Shown here: one piece after another, positions 42,581-52,548 of the stretch
How the letters are laid out: every line of letters starts with the position of its first letter
How positions within the stretch are numbered: position 1 is the stretch's first letter
From: Hyphococcus sp.
GTDB taxonomy: Bacteria; Pseudomonadota; Alphaproteobacteria; Caulobacterales; Parvularculaceae
Assembly (NCBI GenBank): GCA_028281665.1
Contig: JANQJK010000010.1
Span: forward strand, 1 to 64,000
Reading direction: 5' to 3'
Length of the DNA: 64,000 nucleotides
Made by a program: the position numbers and the translations under genes
Notes under the pieces: generated by a model
Told to the model about the DNA's origin: nothing
Databases searched by the model: none
What the model saw: the letters and a program-made list of their open reading frames with translations, nothing else

Positions 42581-43687
42581 ATGGCTTCCCTCAGCGACCT
42601 CTATCCAATCCCCGACATCGATCCCGTCTGGACCGTGCCGCAGGGCTTCGAAGCCTCGTTTGACTGGGATTATGACGACGGCCGCAAGCAGATGATGCAT
42701 CTTTATCAGAAGGGTAAGGACATGCAGTGGGATGCGCTCGGTCGCATCGACTGGTCCCTCGAACTCGACACGGAAAACCCGATGGAGATCCCCGACGAAA
42801 TGTCGGGCCCGTTCCACACGCCCTACTGGGCGAAGATGAGCGATACGGAAAAAGCCGAGCTGCGCCGGCACATGCAGTCATGGATCATTTCCCAATTCAT
42901 GCAGGGCGAGCAGGCGGCGCTGATCTGCGCGGCGAAAATCGTGCAGCAGGCGCCAGATCTCGACGCCAAATTTTACGCCTCGACCCAGGTGATGGACGAG
43001 GCCCGTCACGTCGAGGCTTACAAAAAGTTCCTGGAAGGGTTTGGCGTCGCCTATCCCATGACGAAACCGTTGCGGACGCTGGTCGATCAGGCCCTGCGCG
43101 ATTCCCGCTGGGATATGACCTACCTCGCCATGCAGGTCGTCATTGAAGGCCTGGCGCTCGCGGCGTTCAACAACATCCGCGAAATCGCCAAAAACCCGCT
43201 TTCCCAACAGGTCAACGCTTTTGTGATGGAAGACGAGTCCCGCCACGTATCGTTTGGGCGCATTACGCTGCGCGACTACTATCCGGAGCTGACCCAGGCC
43301 GAGCGCGATGAGCGGGAGGAATTCCTGGTCGAGGCCTGTTACCTGATGCGCGACCGGTTTGAGGCGCGAGAGCTTTACGAACATCTCGGCCTGCCGGCGG
43401 ACGATTTCGTTTCCGCGCAAAAGGAGTCGGGATTTCAACAGCATTTTCAGCAAACGCTGTTTCAGCGGATCGTGCCGATCGTGCGCGATATCGGCCTGTG
43501 GTCCGACAGGATCAAAGGCGCCTATACGGATATGGGCGTCATTGGGTTTGCCGACGTGGATTACGACGCGCTGACGGCCATTGACGATCAGCGTGCAGAG
43601 GAATTTGACGAAATGAACCGCCGCGCACGCGAAGATTATGTGAAGGGTGTGGCGGCGGAAGGCGCTGCGGTCACCGCCGCCGAATAA
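42581..43687 (+). CDS. Ferritin-like di-iron oxygenase-type protein
   Basis: 368 residues, all-helical. Di-iron ligands are visible as E in FMQGEQAALICAAKIV, ExxH in QVMDEARHVEAYKKF, E in VVIEGLALAAFNNI and ExxH in FVMEDESRHVSFGRI. This two-times ExxH pattern places it in the ribonucleotide-reductase-like/ferritin-like family (R2-like or AurF-like oxidases). The substrate is unknown. A good ribosome site AAGGAGAG precedes the ATG. The upstream fur gene suggests iron-linked control. Confidence 0.88.
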   Translation: MASLSDLYPIPDIDPVWTVPQGFEASFDWDYDDGRKQMMHLYQKGKDMQWDALGRIDWSLELDTENPMEIPDEMSGPFHTPYWAKMSDTEKAELRRHMQSWIISQFMQGEQAALICAAKIVQQAPDLDAKFYASTQVMDEARHVEAYKKFLEGFGVAYPMTKPLRTLVDQALRDSRWDMTYLAMQVVIEGLALAAFNNIREIAKNPLSQQVNAFVMEDESRHVSFGRITLRDYYPELTQAERDEREEFLVEACYLMRDRFEARELYEHLGLPADDFVSAQKESGFQQHFQQTLFQRIVPIVRDIGLWSDRIKGAYTDMGVIGFADVDYDALTAIDDQRAEEFDEMNRRAREDYVKGVAAEGAAVTAAE

Positions 43688-43749
43688 GCCCTGCGCTCAG
43701 TCTGCAAAAACGTCGGCGTTTTGGTCGAGACGCGCGGCCGCCTGCGGGA

Positions 43750-44472
43750 TCAGCTCTGCGGGCAGTATCGCGCAGCGAGGATGCGCCCCTGGTTTGGCGC
43801 CTGCAGCAGCACTGCACAGTTTTCACCGCCTGAGGGAGCGGCGGCGGAAAAGACGCCCGCGCCGGACGTGTCTCCCAAGAGGGCGAAATCTGTCACGATA
43901 TTGATGTCGTTGAGACGCTGTCCCGCGTTCTCGCCGCCGCTGATCGCTGTTTCGCTGACAGGGGTGAAGTAGACCACCACAACCTCTCCTTCGCCGGAAA
44001 CGTTGAACGCAATATCGCCGTTCGCTTTACGCTGAACCGATGCAACGCGCGCGGACGGCGCGCTGTCCTTTTCGTCCCGGATCAGCGCCTCGACGTCGCC
44101 GCGAGCCGAGCCAATCGCCTCGCCCGCGCCGTTGATGACGATCTGCGGCGTGTAGACGGCGTTTGTGGCGCGCAAGTTCCGGTTGTAGCGGCGCTGGCGT
44201 TCCGTATAGGCGGCGTCCGAATAAGGATCGACCCAGCGGCCGTGGCGGGTCTGCAATGCATTCCAGTAATCCACATGCCAGCCAAGGGCGATCACGTCGT
44301 CCCGGGCCGCAAGGTCTTCAAAATACTCGGCGGCGGCGACGCAGGAGGAGCATGATTGCGATGTGAAGAGTTCTACAACGACGGGGTTCGCCGCGCGTTC
44401 CCGGCCCGCCTCGCCGGCGCCGGCCGCGGCGGCCGTGATAGTTCCGGCAATGAGAATGGCCAGGCTTTTCAT
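43750..44472 (-). CDS. DUF1223 exported thioredoxin-like protein
   Basis: 240 residues from ATG 44472 with a signal peptide of about 22 residues. VVELFTSQSCSSCVAAAEYF gives a CxxC at the thioredoxin position, ALGWHVDYWNALQTRHGRWV and YTPQIVINGAGEAIGS are the other DUF1223 blocks. The role is unknown, probably periplasmic thiol chemistry. It is convergent with the ferritin-like gene and divergent from miaB. Confidence 0.9.
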   Translation of the reverse strand: MKSLAILIAGTITAAAAGAGEAGRERAANPVVVELFTSQSCSSCVAAAEYFEDLAARDDVIALGWHVDYWNALQTRHGRWVDPYSDAAYTERQRRYNRNLRATNAVYTPQIVINGAGEAIGSARGDVEALIRDEKDSAPSARVASVQRKANGDIAFNVSGEGEVVVVYFTPVSETAISGGENAGQRLNDINIVTDFALLGDTSGAGVFSAAAPSGGENCAVLLQAPNQGRILAARYCPQS

Positions 44473-44661
44473 ATGACGATACTCTGCAACGGCCCCGCCG
44501 CGATATGCGTATGAGGTAGGGCGGGCGGCGTCGGCGGGCAAAACAAGCCTCCTCAAATCCGCGCGAGCGCAGGCTCAGGAAACAGCCTGAGCGGGCCCCG
44601 GATTGCATCGCGCCGGCGCGCCGCCTACATAGCGGCGCTCGGATATCTTAGATGGCGTCCT

Positions 44662-46056
44662 ATGACGGAAATGCGGCCAAAACAGGGAAAATCGGTATTC
44701 ATCCGCACCTATGGGTGCCAGATGAATGTCTATGATTCTGAGCGCATGGCGGACCTCTTAAAGCCGATCGGATATGAAGCAGCGTCCGCGCCGGAGGACG
44801 CCGATCTTGTCATCCTGAACACCTGCCATATCCGCGAGAAGGCGGCGGAAAAGGTTTATTCCGAACTCGGACGACTGAAGAAGGCCAAGGCGCGTCGCGC
44901 CGAGGCTGGCGGCGACATGACCATCGCGGTCGCCGGCTGTGTCGCTCAGGCGGAAGGCGCGGAGATTTCCGCCCGCGCGCCGGTCGTCGATATGGTGATT
45001 GGTCCGCAGGCGTATCACCGTCTTCCGGAGCTTCTGGCGCGCGACGCGCGCAGCCGCGGCGCGGTGCTTGAGACCGACTTTGCCGTGGAGGAGAAATTCG
45101 ACCGGCTGGCGGATCGCGAGGCCGACGGGCCGGCGGCGTTCGTCACCGTTCAGGAAGGTTGCGACAAGTTCTGTACGTTCTGCGTGGTGCCGTATACCCG
45201 TGGCGCGGAGGTCTCCCGGCCGGTCGACGCCATCGTCGGCGAGGCGCGCGCGCTTGCGGCGCAGGGGGTGAAAGAGATCACGCTCCTCGGTCAGAACGTC
45301 AACGCGTGGGCCGGCGCCGCGCCGGCTGGCGATACGAGCGGCGCATCGGGGCGCGATGACTGGAAGCTGGGCGAGCTTTGCCGGCATCTGGCGAAAATCG
45401 GCGGCATTGAGCGGATCCGCTTCACGACCTCGCACCCGCGGGACATGGATGATGGGCTTATCGCGGCGCTCGGCGAGGAGCCGAAACTGATGCCCTATCT
45501 GCACCTGCCGGTGCAGGCCGGTTCAGACGGCGTTCTGAAGGCCATGAACCGTGGCCATACCGCCGAGCATTACGTCCGCCTGATCGAAAAAATCCGCGCG
45601 GCCCGGCCCGATATTGCGATTTCAGGCGACTTCATCGTTGGTTTCCCAGGCGAAACGAACGAGGATTTCGAAGAGACATTGGCCCTTGTGGAGGCCGTTG
45701 GCTATGCCTCCGCCTACTCTTTCAAATATTCGCGCCGTCCGGGCACGCCGGGGGCGGCCATGCGCCAGCAGGTGGCCGAGGCGGAAAAGGATGACCGGCT
45801 TGCCCGCCTCCAGGCGCTTCTGGAGCGCCAGCGGACGGCGTTCAACGCCGCTCAGATCGGCCGCGTCCTGCCGGTTTTGTTCGAAAAGCCCGGCCGTCAT
45901 CCGGGCCAGCTTGTGGGCCGGTCCCCATATTTGCAAAGCGTTCACGCAAAAGCGCCAGATTCCATGCTAGGAACCATTGCGCCGGTGCGGATTGAGGACG
46001 TTACGCCCAATGCGCTTGCCGGCGCGCTGATTGATGAGGGTGAGGACGCCGCTTGA
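44662..46056 (+). CDS. miaB: tRNA-2-methylthio-N6-dimethylallyladenosine synthase
   Basis: 464 residues. An N-terminal MTTase domain with cysteines in [29 protein letters not shown] and VAGCVAQ precedes a radical SAM core with C167/C171/C174 in [18 protein letters not shown]-terminal TRAM domain begins near residue 375. It methylthiolates i6A37 in tRNA. It overlaps phoH by four bases and opens the conserved miaB-phoH-ybeY-corC-lnt run. Confidence 0.97.
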   Translation: MTEMRPKQGKSVFIRTYGCQMNVYDSERMADLLKPIGYEAASAPEDADLVILNTCHIREKAAEKVYSELGRLKKAKARRAEAGGDMTIAVAGCVAQAEGAEISARAPVVDMVIGPQAYHRLPELLARDARSRGAVLETDFAVEEKFDRLADREADGPAAFVTVQEGCDKFCTFCVVPYTRGAEVSRPVDAIVGEARALAAQGVKEITLLGQNVNAWAGAAPAGDTSGASGRDDWKLGELCRHLAKIGGIERIRFTTSHPRDMDDGLIAALGEEPKLMPYLHLPVQAGSDGVLKAMNRGHTAEHYVRLIEKIRAARPDIAISGDFIVGFPGETNEDFEETLALVEAVGYASAYSFKYSRRPGTPGAAMRQQVAEAEKDDRLARLQALLERQRTAFNAAQIGRVLPVLFEKPGRHPGQLVGRSPYLQSVHAKAPDSMLGTIAPVRIEDVTPNALAGALIDEGEDAA

Positions 46057-47027
46057 GCGAACAACCGACCGCCGGCGATGTTGCGCATATAGACTTTGAC
46101 GACAATCGCCTGGCTGCCGAACTCTCCGGCAGTCATGACGCCCACCTCGCAATTCTGGAAGACGCTCTTGGGGTGCGCATCGATCCGCGCGGCAATCGTT
46201 TTGCCGTGACCGGCGCCGATGGCGCGCGCGACCGCGCTGTCGCCGCCCTTGAGCGCCTTTATGCGCGGCTGAAAAGGGGCGAGCCGGTTGCGGCCGAAGA
46301 CGTGCGCGCCGCCGCCCGCAATATCGAAACCATGAAGTCTGCGGCCGCCGTCGACGCCCGCGCCATCAAGACGCCGAAACGTCTGATCGTGCCGCGCTCG
46401 GCAAACCAGGCCGCCTATATCGACAAGCTCAACGCCAACGATCTGACATTCGGCGTCGGGCCTGCGGGCACCGGCAAGACCTATCTTGCTGTCGCACATG
46501 CGGTGGGCATGCTGCTTTCCGGCGCCGTCGAGCGGATTATCCTCTCGCGGCCGGCCCTGGAGGCGGGCGAACGCATCGGGTTTCTTCCGGGGGATATGAA
46601 AGAGAAGGTGGACCCGTTCCTGCGGCCTTTATACGACGCCCTGCACGACATGATGCATACGGATTATGTGGAGCGCCGCATCGCCGCTGGCGATATTGAG
46701 ATCGCGCCCATCGCCTTTATGCGCGGGCGAACGCTTGCGCGCGCCGCGGTTATTCTCGATGAGGCGCAGAACGCGACGCCGGAGCAGATGAAAATGTTTC
46801 TGACCCGGCTCGGGGAAGGCGCCCATATGGCCGTCACCGGCGATCCGACGCAGACGGATCTTCCCGGCGGCGAGCGATCGGGGCTTGCCGATGCGCTCTC
46901 TGTTGTCTCAGGCGTTGAAGGCGTCGCCGAGGCGCGTTTCACCGCCGCTGACGTGGTGCGTCACCCGCTCGTCGCCCGTATCGTCAATGCCTATGACGCG
47001 CGCGACCGAAAACGGCGTCAGCCATGA
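46053..47027 (+). CDS. ybeZ: PhoH family ATPase (YbeZ)
   Basis: 324 residues with a TTG start inside the TTGA overlap with miaB. A KH-like N-terminal part precedes the PhoH ATPase: Walker A in [20 protein letters not shown], Walker B in [19 protein letters not shown], and [12 protein letters not shown]. It works with YbeY in rRNA maturation and quality control. The start of ybeY overlaps its stop. Confidence 0.95.
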   Translation: MSEQPTAGDVAHIDFDDNRLAAELSGSHDAHLAILEDALGVRIDPRGNRFAVTGADGARDRAVAALERLYARLKRGEPVAAEDVRAAARNIETMKSAAAVDARAIKTPKRLIVPRSANQAAYIDKLNANDLTFGVGPAGTGKTYLAVAHAVGMLLSGAVERIILSRPALEAGERIGFLPGDMKEKVDPFLRPLYDALHDMMHTDYVERRIAAGDIEIAPIAFMRGRTLARAAVILDEAQNATPEQMKMFLTRLGEGAHMAVTGDPTQTDLPGGERSGLADALSVVSGVEGVAEARFTAADVVRHPLVARIVNAYDARDRKRRQP

Positions 47028-47500
47028 CCGACGTTATTGACGGACAGATCTGCGATGTGCGGGTTGATTGCGGGGGCTGGACGGAAATCGAGCCGGACGT
47101 CCTCGCCGAGCGCTGCATTCGCGCCGTGCGCGAAGCCTGCGCCGCCGCGGAGCGTCCGGTTTCCGTGCTTTTCACCGACAACGCCGCCATGGCGTCCATG
47201 AATGCGGCGTTTCGCGGCAAAGACGATCCGACCAACGTGTTGTCGTTTCCCGCCGGCGATCCGACGCCCCGTGGCGGCTATCTGGGCGACATTGCGCTGG
47301 GGTTTGAAATCAGCCGGGACGAAGCCGCGGCGCGCGGCGTTTCCTTGCGCGATCACGCTGCGCACCTTCTTGTCCATGGCATGTTGCACTTATTGGGGTA
47401 TGATCACGCAGAAGAGGCGGCCGCCGTGACGATGGAAGCGCATGAGTCGAGGGTTCTTGCGATGCTTGGGGTTCCCGACCCTTACGCCGCCGACGATTAA
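47024..47500 (+). CDS. ybeY: Endoribonuclease YbeY
   Basis: 158 residues. The zinc site is H118/H122/H128 in HLLVHGMLHLLGYDH, and DDPTNVLSFPAGD is the other family block. It processes 16S rRNA 3' ends and takes part in 70S ribosome quality control. The ATGA overlap with ybeZ couples their translation. Confidence 0.96.
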   Translation: MTDVIDGQICDVRVDCGGWTEIEPDVLAERCIRAVREACAAAERPVSVLFTDNAAMASMNAAFRGKDDPTNVLSFPAGDPTPRGGYLGDIALGFEISRDEAAARGVSLRDHAAHLLVHGMLHLLGYDHAEEAAAVTMEAHESRVLAMLGVPDPYAADD

Positions 47501-47501
47501 A

Positions 47502-48404
47502 ATGACAAACGATAACGCAGATTCCGCAGACAGATCGGGCCAGGAAGGCATTCTTGGGCGCATTCGCTCCCTGTTCGGCGAAAGCGAGGGCGCAGACGCG
47601 GCCGAGCCGAGCAGCGACGCCGACGATCTTGCCGGAGAACAGGAAGACGCGTTCACCAGTGCGCGCCGTGCAATGATCGAGCGTGTCATCGCGTTCGATG
47701 AGAAACGGGTTTTCGACGTGATGGCGCCGCGGGCCGACATCTTCGCGGTCGATATCGACACGCCGCTTGATGAGCTGGTCAGGACATTCGCAGACGCCGG
47801 CCATTCGCGCATGCCCATCTATCGCGGCGATCTCGATGACCCGGTCGGGATGGTGCACATCAAGGACGTTGTCGGCTTGCTGTCCAACGGCGCGACAAAG
47901 CGTGATGGCGACGAGCCGGTGCTGAAATCCTTAAAGCGGGATCTGCTCTATGCGCCGCCGTCGATGCGCGTGACGGACATGCTTTTGCGCATGCAGGCTT
48001 CGCGCATTCACATGGCGCTGGTCATTGACGAATATGGGGGTACGGACGGTCTCGTGACCATCGAGGATCTCGTTGAGGAAATTGTCGGCGACATAAACGA
48101 CGAGCATGACGATGATGACGAGCCGTCGATCACGCCGGCGCCGGACGGCGGATGGATCGCCGATGCGCGGGCCGAGCTTGACGTGTTCGAGGCGGAGACC
48201 GGGGCGCAGTTGAATCTCGAAGACGATGAAGTGGACACGGTCGGCGGCTACGTGGTCTCCATTGCCGGGCGCGTGCCGCAGCGCGGAGAGATCATCTCGT
48301 CGCCGTCCGGCTTCGATATCGAAATCGCCGAAGCGGACGCCCGCAAGGTCCGGCGTTTGCGTATCCGTCCGTCCGGGCGCGTTGCAAACGAAGCTGCGGA
48401 ATAG
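47502..48404 (+). CDS. ybeX: CorC/YbeX family CBS-domain protein
   Basis: 300 residues from ATG 47502, two bases after the ybeY stop; an upstream start in the frame would overlap ybeY. Two CBS domains (VMAPRADIFAVDIDTPLDEL and MALVIDEYGGTDGLVTIEDL) precede a CorC_HlyC transporter-associated domain (about 210-290). It is the soluble form without DUF21. In E. coli YbeX affects Mg2+ efflux and ribosome maturation. Confidence 0.95.
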   Translation: MTNDNADSADRSGQEGILGRIRSLFGESEGADAAEPSSDADDLAGEQEDAFTSARRAMIERVIAFDEKRVFDVMAPRADIFAVDIDTPLDELVRTFADAGHSRMPIYRGDLDDPVGMVHIKDVVGLLSNGATKRDGDEPVLKSLKRDLLYAPPSMRVTDMLLRMQASRIHMALVIDEYGGTDGLVTIEDLVEEIVGDINDEHDDDDEPSITPAPDGGWIADARAELDVFEAETGAQLNLEDDEVDTVGGYVVSIAGRVPQRGEIISSPSGFDIEIAEADARKVRRLRIRPSGRVANEAAE

Positions 48405-48419
48405 GCCGGCGGGCGCGTG

Positions 48420-50075
48420 ATGGATCAGGCCCTGGCGCGCACCGGCGTCAAGCTTCAGAACCTTGCGGGAAAACTGAGGGCCCTGCGCGGGTGGAAGCGC
48501 GCGGCCGCCGGCTTCGCCGCCGGCCTTTGCGGGGCCCTCGCCATGGCGCCCTTCTACGCGCTGCCGTTGCTCGCTGTCGCCTTCACGGTGTTTGTCGTTC
48601 TGCTGGACGGCGCGGCTGACAGCGCTCGCCCGCGTCTTCGCGCCTTCGCCGCCGGGTGGTGGTTTGGCTTCGGGTACTTTCTCGCCGGCGTGTACTGGAT
48701 GGCGTTCTCTTTCTTCGTTCAGGCCGAGCAGTTCGCGTGGATGGCGCCGATTGCGGTGACGGTGATGCCGGCGGGGCTGGCCCTCTTTTCCGGCGCTGCG
48801 GGGCTTGTCTCTATAGGGCTGTGGCGCTCCGGCTGGCCGCGGATTGTCATCTTCGCGGCGGTCTTTTCGCTGTTTGAATATATGCGCGGCCACATTCTGA
48901 CGGGCCTGCCCTGGAATCTCGTCGGTCAGGCGCTTGCCGGCTCCGCCGCCGGCGCACAGACCGCCGCCTGGTATGGCGCATACGGATTAAGTTTCGTCGC
49001 GATTGTTCTCAGCGCCGGCGCGGCCGCCGGCCTCTCTCGCGGCGTCGCGCCGCGCCGCGCGGCGGTCTGGCTTGCGGCGCCGGTTGTCGGTGTTTTCGTT
49101 CTGTTTGCGGTCGGATCCGCGCGGCTCGCTCTTGCACCGTCCGCGTCCGATGAGCCGAGCGCCTATCTCCGCATCGTGCAGCCCAACATCAACCAGCGCG
49201 ACAAAATCGATCACAATAAATGGGGCGATAATTTCTATCGTAATCTGGAACTGTCGCGCGGCGCCGCGCCGGGTAACGCGCCGCTCATAATTGTCTGGCC
49301 CGAAAACGCAGCGCCGCTTCTCGACGAGGCTGATGCGGCGCTTGAGGTGTTGGCGAAGGAACTTCCCAATGAGGCGAGCCTGATCGCCGGCGCGGTTCGC
49401 CGTGAGATCGATCAGGATGGCGCCTACCGTTATTACAACGCCATCGCAGTCATCGAAGACAATGGCGCCGGCCGGCGCGCCGTCGCTCACTACGACAAGC
49501 ATCACCTCGTGCCGTTCGGTGAGTATTTGCCCTTCTACGGTTTGTTGAATGCGGTCGGCCTCGCGCAATTGGCGCCATATGGCGACGCCGGCTTCGCCGC
49601 CGGCGTCGGTCCGGCCGCATTGTCTTCAAACGGCGTACGGTTCGCGCCGCTGATTTGCTATGAGGCGATTTTCCCGGGGGCGGTTTACCCGGAAGGCGAG
49701 CGCCCGCACCTGATTGTCACGGTGACAAATGATGCATGGTTCGGCGACACGTCGGGCCCGAGACAGCATCTGGATCAGGCGCGTCTGCGCTCAATTGAAA
49801 CCGGCCTGCCCATGGCGCGGTCGGCAAACACCGGCGTCTCCGCGTTGATCGACGCCCATGGGCGCATCCTTCAGCGCATCCCGCTCTATCAGCCGGGCGG
49901 TATCGAGGCGCCGTTGCCGCCGGCGATTGCGCCGCCGCTTTACGACCGGGTCGGCGATCTTTTGTATTTCCTGATGATCGCCGCCGCCCTGGCGGTTGGT
50001 CTGCGGGGTCATATATTAATGCGCGCAGTGCGCCATAGACTGCAACCTTTACGCGATACGTCAAAAAAGCCATAA
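48420..50075 (+). CDS. lnt: Apolipoprotein N-acyltransferase
   Basis: 551 residues from ATG 48420, preceded directly by an in-frame GTG. The N-terminal part has 5-6 membrane helices (GFGYFLAGVYWMAFSFFV, HILTGLPWNLVGQAL). A periplasmic nitrilase domain follows, with catalytic Glu in WPENAAPL, Lys in HYDKHHLVPFGEYLPFYG and Cys in PLICYEAIFPGAVYPEG. It adds the third acyl chain to lipoproteins. It ends the miaB block. Confidence 0.95.
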   Translation: MDQALARTGVKLQNLAGKLRALRGWKRAAAGFAAGLCGALAMAPFYALPLLAVAFTVFVVLLDGAADSARPRLRAFAAGWWFGFGYFLAGVYWMAFSFFVQAEQFAWMAPIAVTVMPAGLALFSGAAGLVSIGLWRSGWPRIVIFAAVFSLFEYMRGHILTGLPWNLVGQALAGSAAGAQTAAWYGAYGLSFVAIVLSAGAAAGLSRGVAPRRAAVWLAAPVVGVFVLFAVGSARLALAPSASDEPSAYLRIVQPNINQRDKIDHNKWGDNFYRNLELSRGAAPGNAPLIIVWPENAAPLLDEADAALEVLAKELPNEASLIAGAVRREIDQDGAYRYYNAIAVIEDNGAGRRAVAHYDKHHLVPFGEYLPFYGLLNAVGLAQLAPYGDAGFAAGVGPAALSSNGVRFAPLICYEAIFPGAVYPEGERPHLIVTVTNDAWFGDTSGPRQHLDQARLRSIETGLPMARSANTGVSALIDAHGRILQRIPLYQPGGIEAPLPPAIAPPLYDRVGDLLYFLMIAAALAVGLRGHILMRAVRHRLQPLRDTSKKP

Positions 50076-50161
50076 TGGCCGACCGGCAGAATGGCCGGGG
50101 GTAGCGTTAAGTCGCGGGTAGCGGGCCCGGTTTGTAAAGCCGGGTCACGGAAGGTGACAGT

Positions 50162-50653
50162 ATGGCCAGAAAGGCAAGTGCGACAAAGGCGGTGAAAACC
50201 GCCAAGTCGAAAAAAGCAACGCGCAGGAGACCGCAGCAGAAAAAAAAGGGCGGCCCCGATCCGATAGACGTTCATGTGGGCGGGCGCGTCCGACTTCGGC
50301 GCATGGTGCTCGGGATGAGCCAGGACGCCCTGGGTAAGGCCCTGGGCCTTACTTTTCAGCAGGTCCAGAAATATGAAAAGGGCTCCAATCGCATTGGCGC
50401 GGGGCGCTTAAAGCAGCTTTCGGAGCTGCTCGAAGTGCCGATCCAGTTCTTCTATGACGATTACGACACCGTCATCGGCGCGCGCGGATTTGCGGAAGAG
50501 GCGCCGGGCGACCCTTTTATGGACCTCCTCCATTCCCCGGAGGGCGTGCAGCTTTGTCGACACTATTCAGAGATCGAGGACCCCAAAGTCAGAAAGCGCG
50601 TCCTGGAACTCGTGCGGTCAATCTCGGAAACCGAAACCGCCAAGGCAAAATGA
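50162..50653 (+). CDS. XRE-type helix-turn-helix regulator upstream of metK
   Basis: 163 residues. A basic, Lys/Ala-rich N-terminal tail (1-35) leads into an HTH_3 domain (about 38-100): VRLRRMVLGMSQDALGKALG and LTFQQVQKYEKGSNRIGAGR. The C-terminal part (FFYDDYDTVIGARGFAEEAP) is acidic. Regulators of this type sit before metK in many alphaproteobacteria. It may bind the inverted repeat at 50726-50747. It is also similar in layout to small plant-symbiont XRE regulators such as those that control growth phase. Confidence 0.9.
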   Translation: MARKASATKAVKTAKSKKATRRRPQQKKKGGPDPIDVHVGGRVRLRRMVLGMSQDALGKALGLTFQQVQKYEKGSNRIGAGRLKQLSELLEVPIQFFYDDYDTVIGARGFAEEAPGDPFMDLLHSPEGVQLCRHYSEIEDPKVRKRVLELVRSISETETAKAK

Positions 50654-50725
50654 TCCGGCGCGGGAGCGCGAGACCCGTGGTAAACGGATATTGGACAGCG
50701 CCGTGGCCATTCGCTATAGGCGCGC

Positions 50726-50747
50726 CATATAAACTTATCTTTATATG
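50726..50747. promoter_or_regulatory. Inverted repeat in the metK promoter region
   Basis: CATATAAA (50726-50733) and TTTATATG (50740-50747) are exact complements with a six-base spacer, ending 16 bases before the metK ATG. The site may serve as an operator or as a small hairpin hiding the ribosome site. The leader does not fit the SAM-II or SAM/SAH riboswitch patterns. Confidence 0.6.
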
Positions 50748-50763
50748 AAAGGCCCGGATTTCC

Positions 50764-51981
50764 ATGGCGCGTCAGTCCTATCAATTCACCAGCGAAAGCG
50801 TGTCCGAGGGGCATCCTGACAAGGTCTGCGACCGGATCTCCGACGAAATTGTCGATCTCATTTATCGCGAGGCGGCGACCGCGGGCATGAGCCCGTGGGA
50901 CGTGCGCGTCGCCTGCGAAACGCTGACCACGACGAACCGCGTTGTCATTGCCGGCGAAGTTCGCGCGCCCGACGCGTTGATGGCGAATGGCGGCGTAGAG
51001 CCGGCGCCGTTTGAAAAGGCCGCCCGCGACGCCATTCGCGATATCGGCTACGAACAGGACGGCTTTCACTGGGAGACGGCGCAGGTCGAAGTCCTGTTGC
51101 ATGGTCAGTCTGCGGACATTGCCCAGGGCGTGGACAATGCGGCCGACGCCGATGCGGAAGGCGCAGGCGACCAGGGCATCATGTTCGGCTACGCCTGCCG
51201 TGAGACAACGGCGCTGATGCCGGCGCCGATCCATTACAGTCATCTCATCCTGAAAGATCTTGCGGCTGCGCGCCATGCAGGCGAGGGGGACGTCGGACGG
51301 CTCGGGCCGGACGCGAAGAGTCAGGTCACAGTGCGCTATGTGGACGGACGGCCTTCGGAGGTCACGTCGATCGTTCTGTCGACCCAGCACCTGGACCCTG
51401 ATTGGGATTCGGCGAAGGTTCGCGAAGTCGTTGAGCCATATATTCGCGGCGCCCTCACGGAAATCGAAGTCGCCAAGGATTGCGCGTGGCATATTAATCC
51501 AACAGGCAAGTTCGTCATCGGCGGACCCGACGGCGACGCCGGCCTGACGGGCCGCAAAATCATCGTCGACACCTATGGCGGCGCGGCGCCCCATGGCGGC
51601 GGCGCCTTTTCCGGAAAGGACACGACCAAGGTCGATCGCTCGGCCGCCTATGCGGCGCGATATCTCGCCAAGAATGTTGTTGCAGCCGATCTCGCCGAGC
51701 GCTGCACCATCCAGCTCTCCTATGCGATCGGCGTGGCGCAGCCATTATCCGTATACGTCGACACCCACGGTACCGGCGAAGTCGATGAAGCGGCGCTTGA
51801 GCGTGCGATCCGCGAGGCGATGGATCTGTCGCCCTCGGGCATCCGCCGGGCGTTGGATCTGAACCGGCCGGTCTACGCCCGCACCGCCGCTTATGGCCAT
51901 TTTGGCCGCGCGCCGGACAATGAGGGCGGCTTCTCATGGGAGCGCACGGATCTCGTTGAGGCGCTGAAATCGGCGCTTTAG
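50764..51981 (+). CDS. metK: S-adenosylmethionine synthetase
   Basis: 405 residues. [20 protein letters not shown], the adenine-site block [36 protein letters not shown] and the P-loop-like [19 protein letters not shown] are the family signatures. It makes SAM from ATP and methionine. The length is slightly above the E. coli enzyme. Normally trmB follows closely in related genomes; here the lipoprotein and the TTL-like gene lie between. Confidence 0.97.
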   Translation: MARQSYQFTSESVSEGHPDKVCDRISDEIVDLIYREAATAGMSPWDVRVACETLTTTNRVVIAGEVRAPDALMANGGVEPAPFEKAARDAIRDIGYEQDGFHWETAQVEVLLHGQSADIAQGVDNAADADAEGAGDQGIMFGYACRETTALMPAPIHYSHLILKDLAAARHAGEGDVGRLGPDAKSQVTVRYVDGRPSEVTSIVLSTQHLDPDWDSAKVREVVEPYIRGALTEIEVAKDCAWHINPTGKFVIGGPDGDAGLTGRKIIVDTYGGAAPHGGGAFSGKDTTKVDRSAAYAARYLAKNVVAADLAERCTIQLSYAIGVAQPLSVYVDTHGTGEVDEAALERAIREAMDLSPSGIRRALDLNRPVYARTAAYGHFGRAPDNEGGFSWERTDLVEALKSAL

Positions 51982-52197
51982 GCGTCTTTGTTGCGGCAAA
52001 ATGTCTCGCTCTTTGCGCTGCATTGGCGCAAATATCGGTCGTCAGGGACGTGAAAAAAGCGTCACACGGCGGAAATTGGCGTTATCTTCGGGCCGCAATA
52101 TGGTAAACTGCAATGTGGCCGGCGGTCGCTGCGGGATTTGCGGCGGGCGATCGGGATGCGCGGGAAGCGTCCACTCAATCAGAACGGGGCAAGATTT

Positions 52198-52548
52198 ATG
52201 ACGATATTGAAGAACGAGCGTGAGAACATGCTGGCGCGGTTAAGCCGTGCGCTGGTTGTCGGCGCGCCGGCGGCGCTGTTGCTGGCTGGCTGCTCGCAAG
52301 CGGACAAAGAGGAAGAAGCCGCAGCCGCTGTCACCGAGGAAGTCGAAGAGGCAACGGAAGAGGCTGCTGACGGCGTAGCGGAAGCTGCCGAGGAAGCGGC
52401 GGAAGCGGCCGGCGAGGCAGCGGAAGAAGCCTATGACGAGGCGGCCGAGGCCGCTGAAGGCGCCGCTGAAGGCGCCTATGAAGACGTCGAAGAAGCGGTC
52501 GGAGAGGCCGCTGAGGCTGCCGAAGAGGCGGTTGACCCGGAAAACTGA
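52198..52548 (+). CDS. Glu/Ala-rich small lipoprotein
   Basis: 116 residues from ATG 52198; an ATG at 52228 would shorten the signal by ten residues. A lipoprotein signal ends at the lipobox LLLAGC (C32). The mature ~84 residues are almost only Glu and Ala with spaced Tyr, Val and Gly, in repeats such as EAAEEA, and end DPEN. This predicts a long acidic helix. The last 73 bases overlap the 3' end of the TTL-like gene on the other strand. A promoter-like TTGGCG/TATGGT pair with 17-base spacing lies at 52076-52104. Confidence 0.8.
   Translation: MTILKNERENMLARLSRALVVGAPAALLLAGCSQADKEEEAAAAVTEEVEEATEEAADGVAEAAEEAAEAAGEAAEEAYDEAAEAAEGAAEGAYEDVEEAVGEAAEAAEEAVDPEN

Noticed and set aside
50654..50763. 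A SAM-sensing riboswitch before metK
   Set aside because: The leader shows only a simple inverted repeat. The known SAM-II and SAM/SAH patterns could not be fitted.
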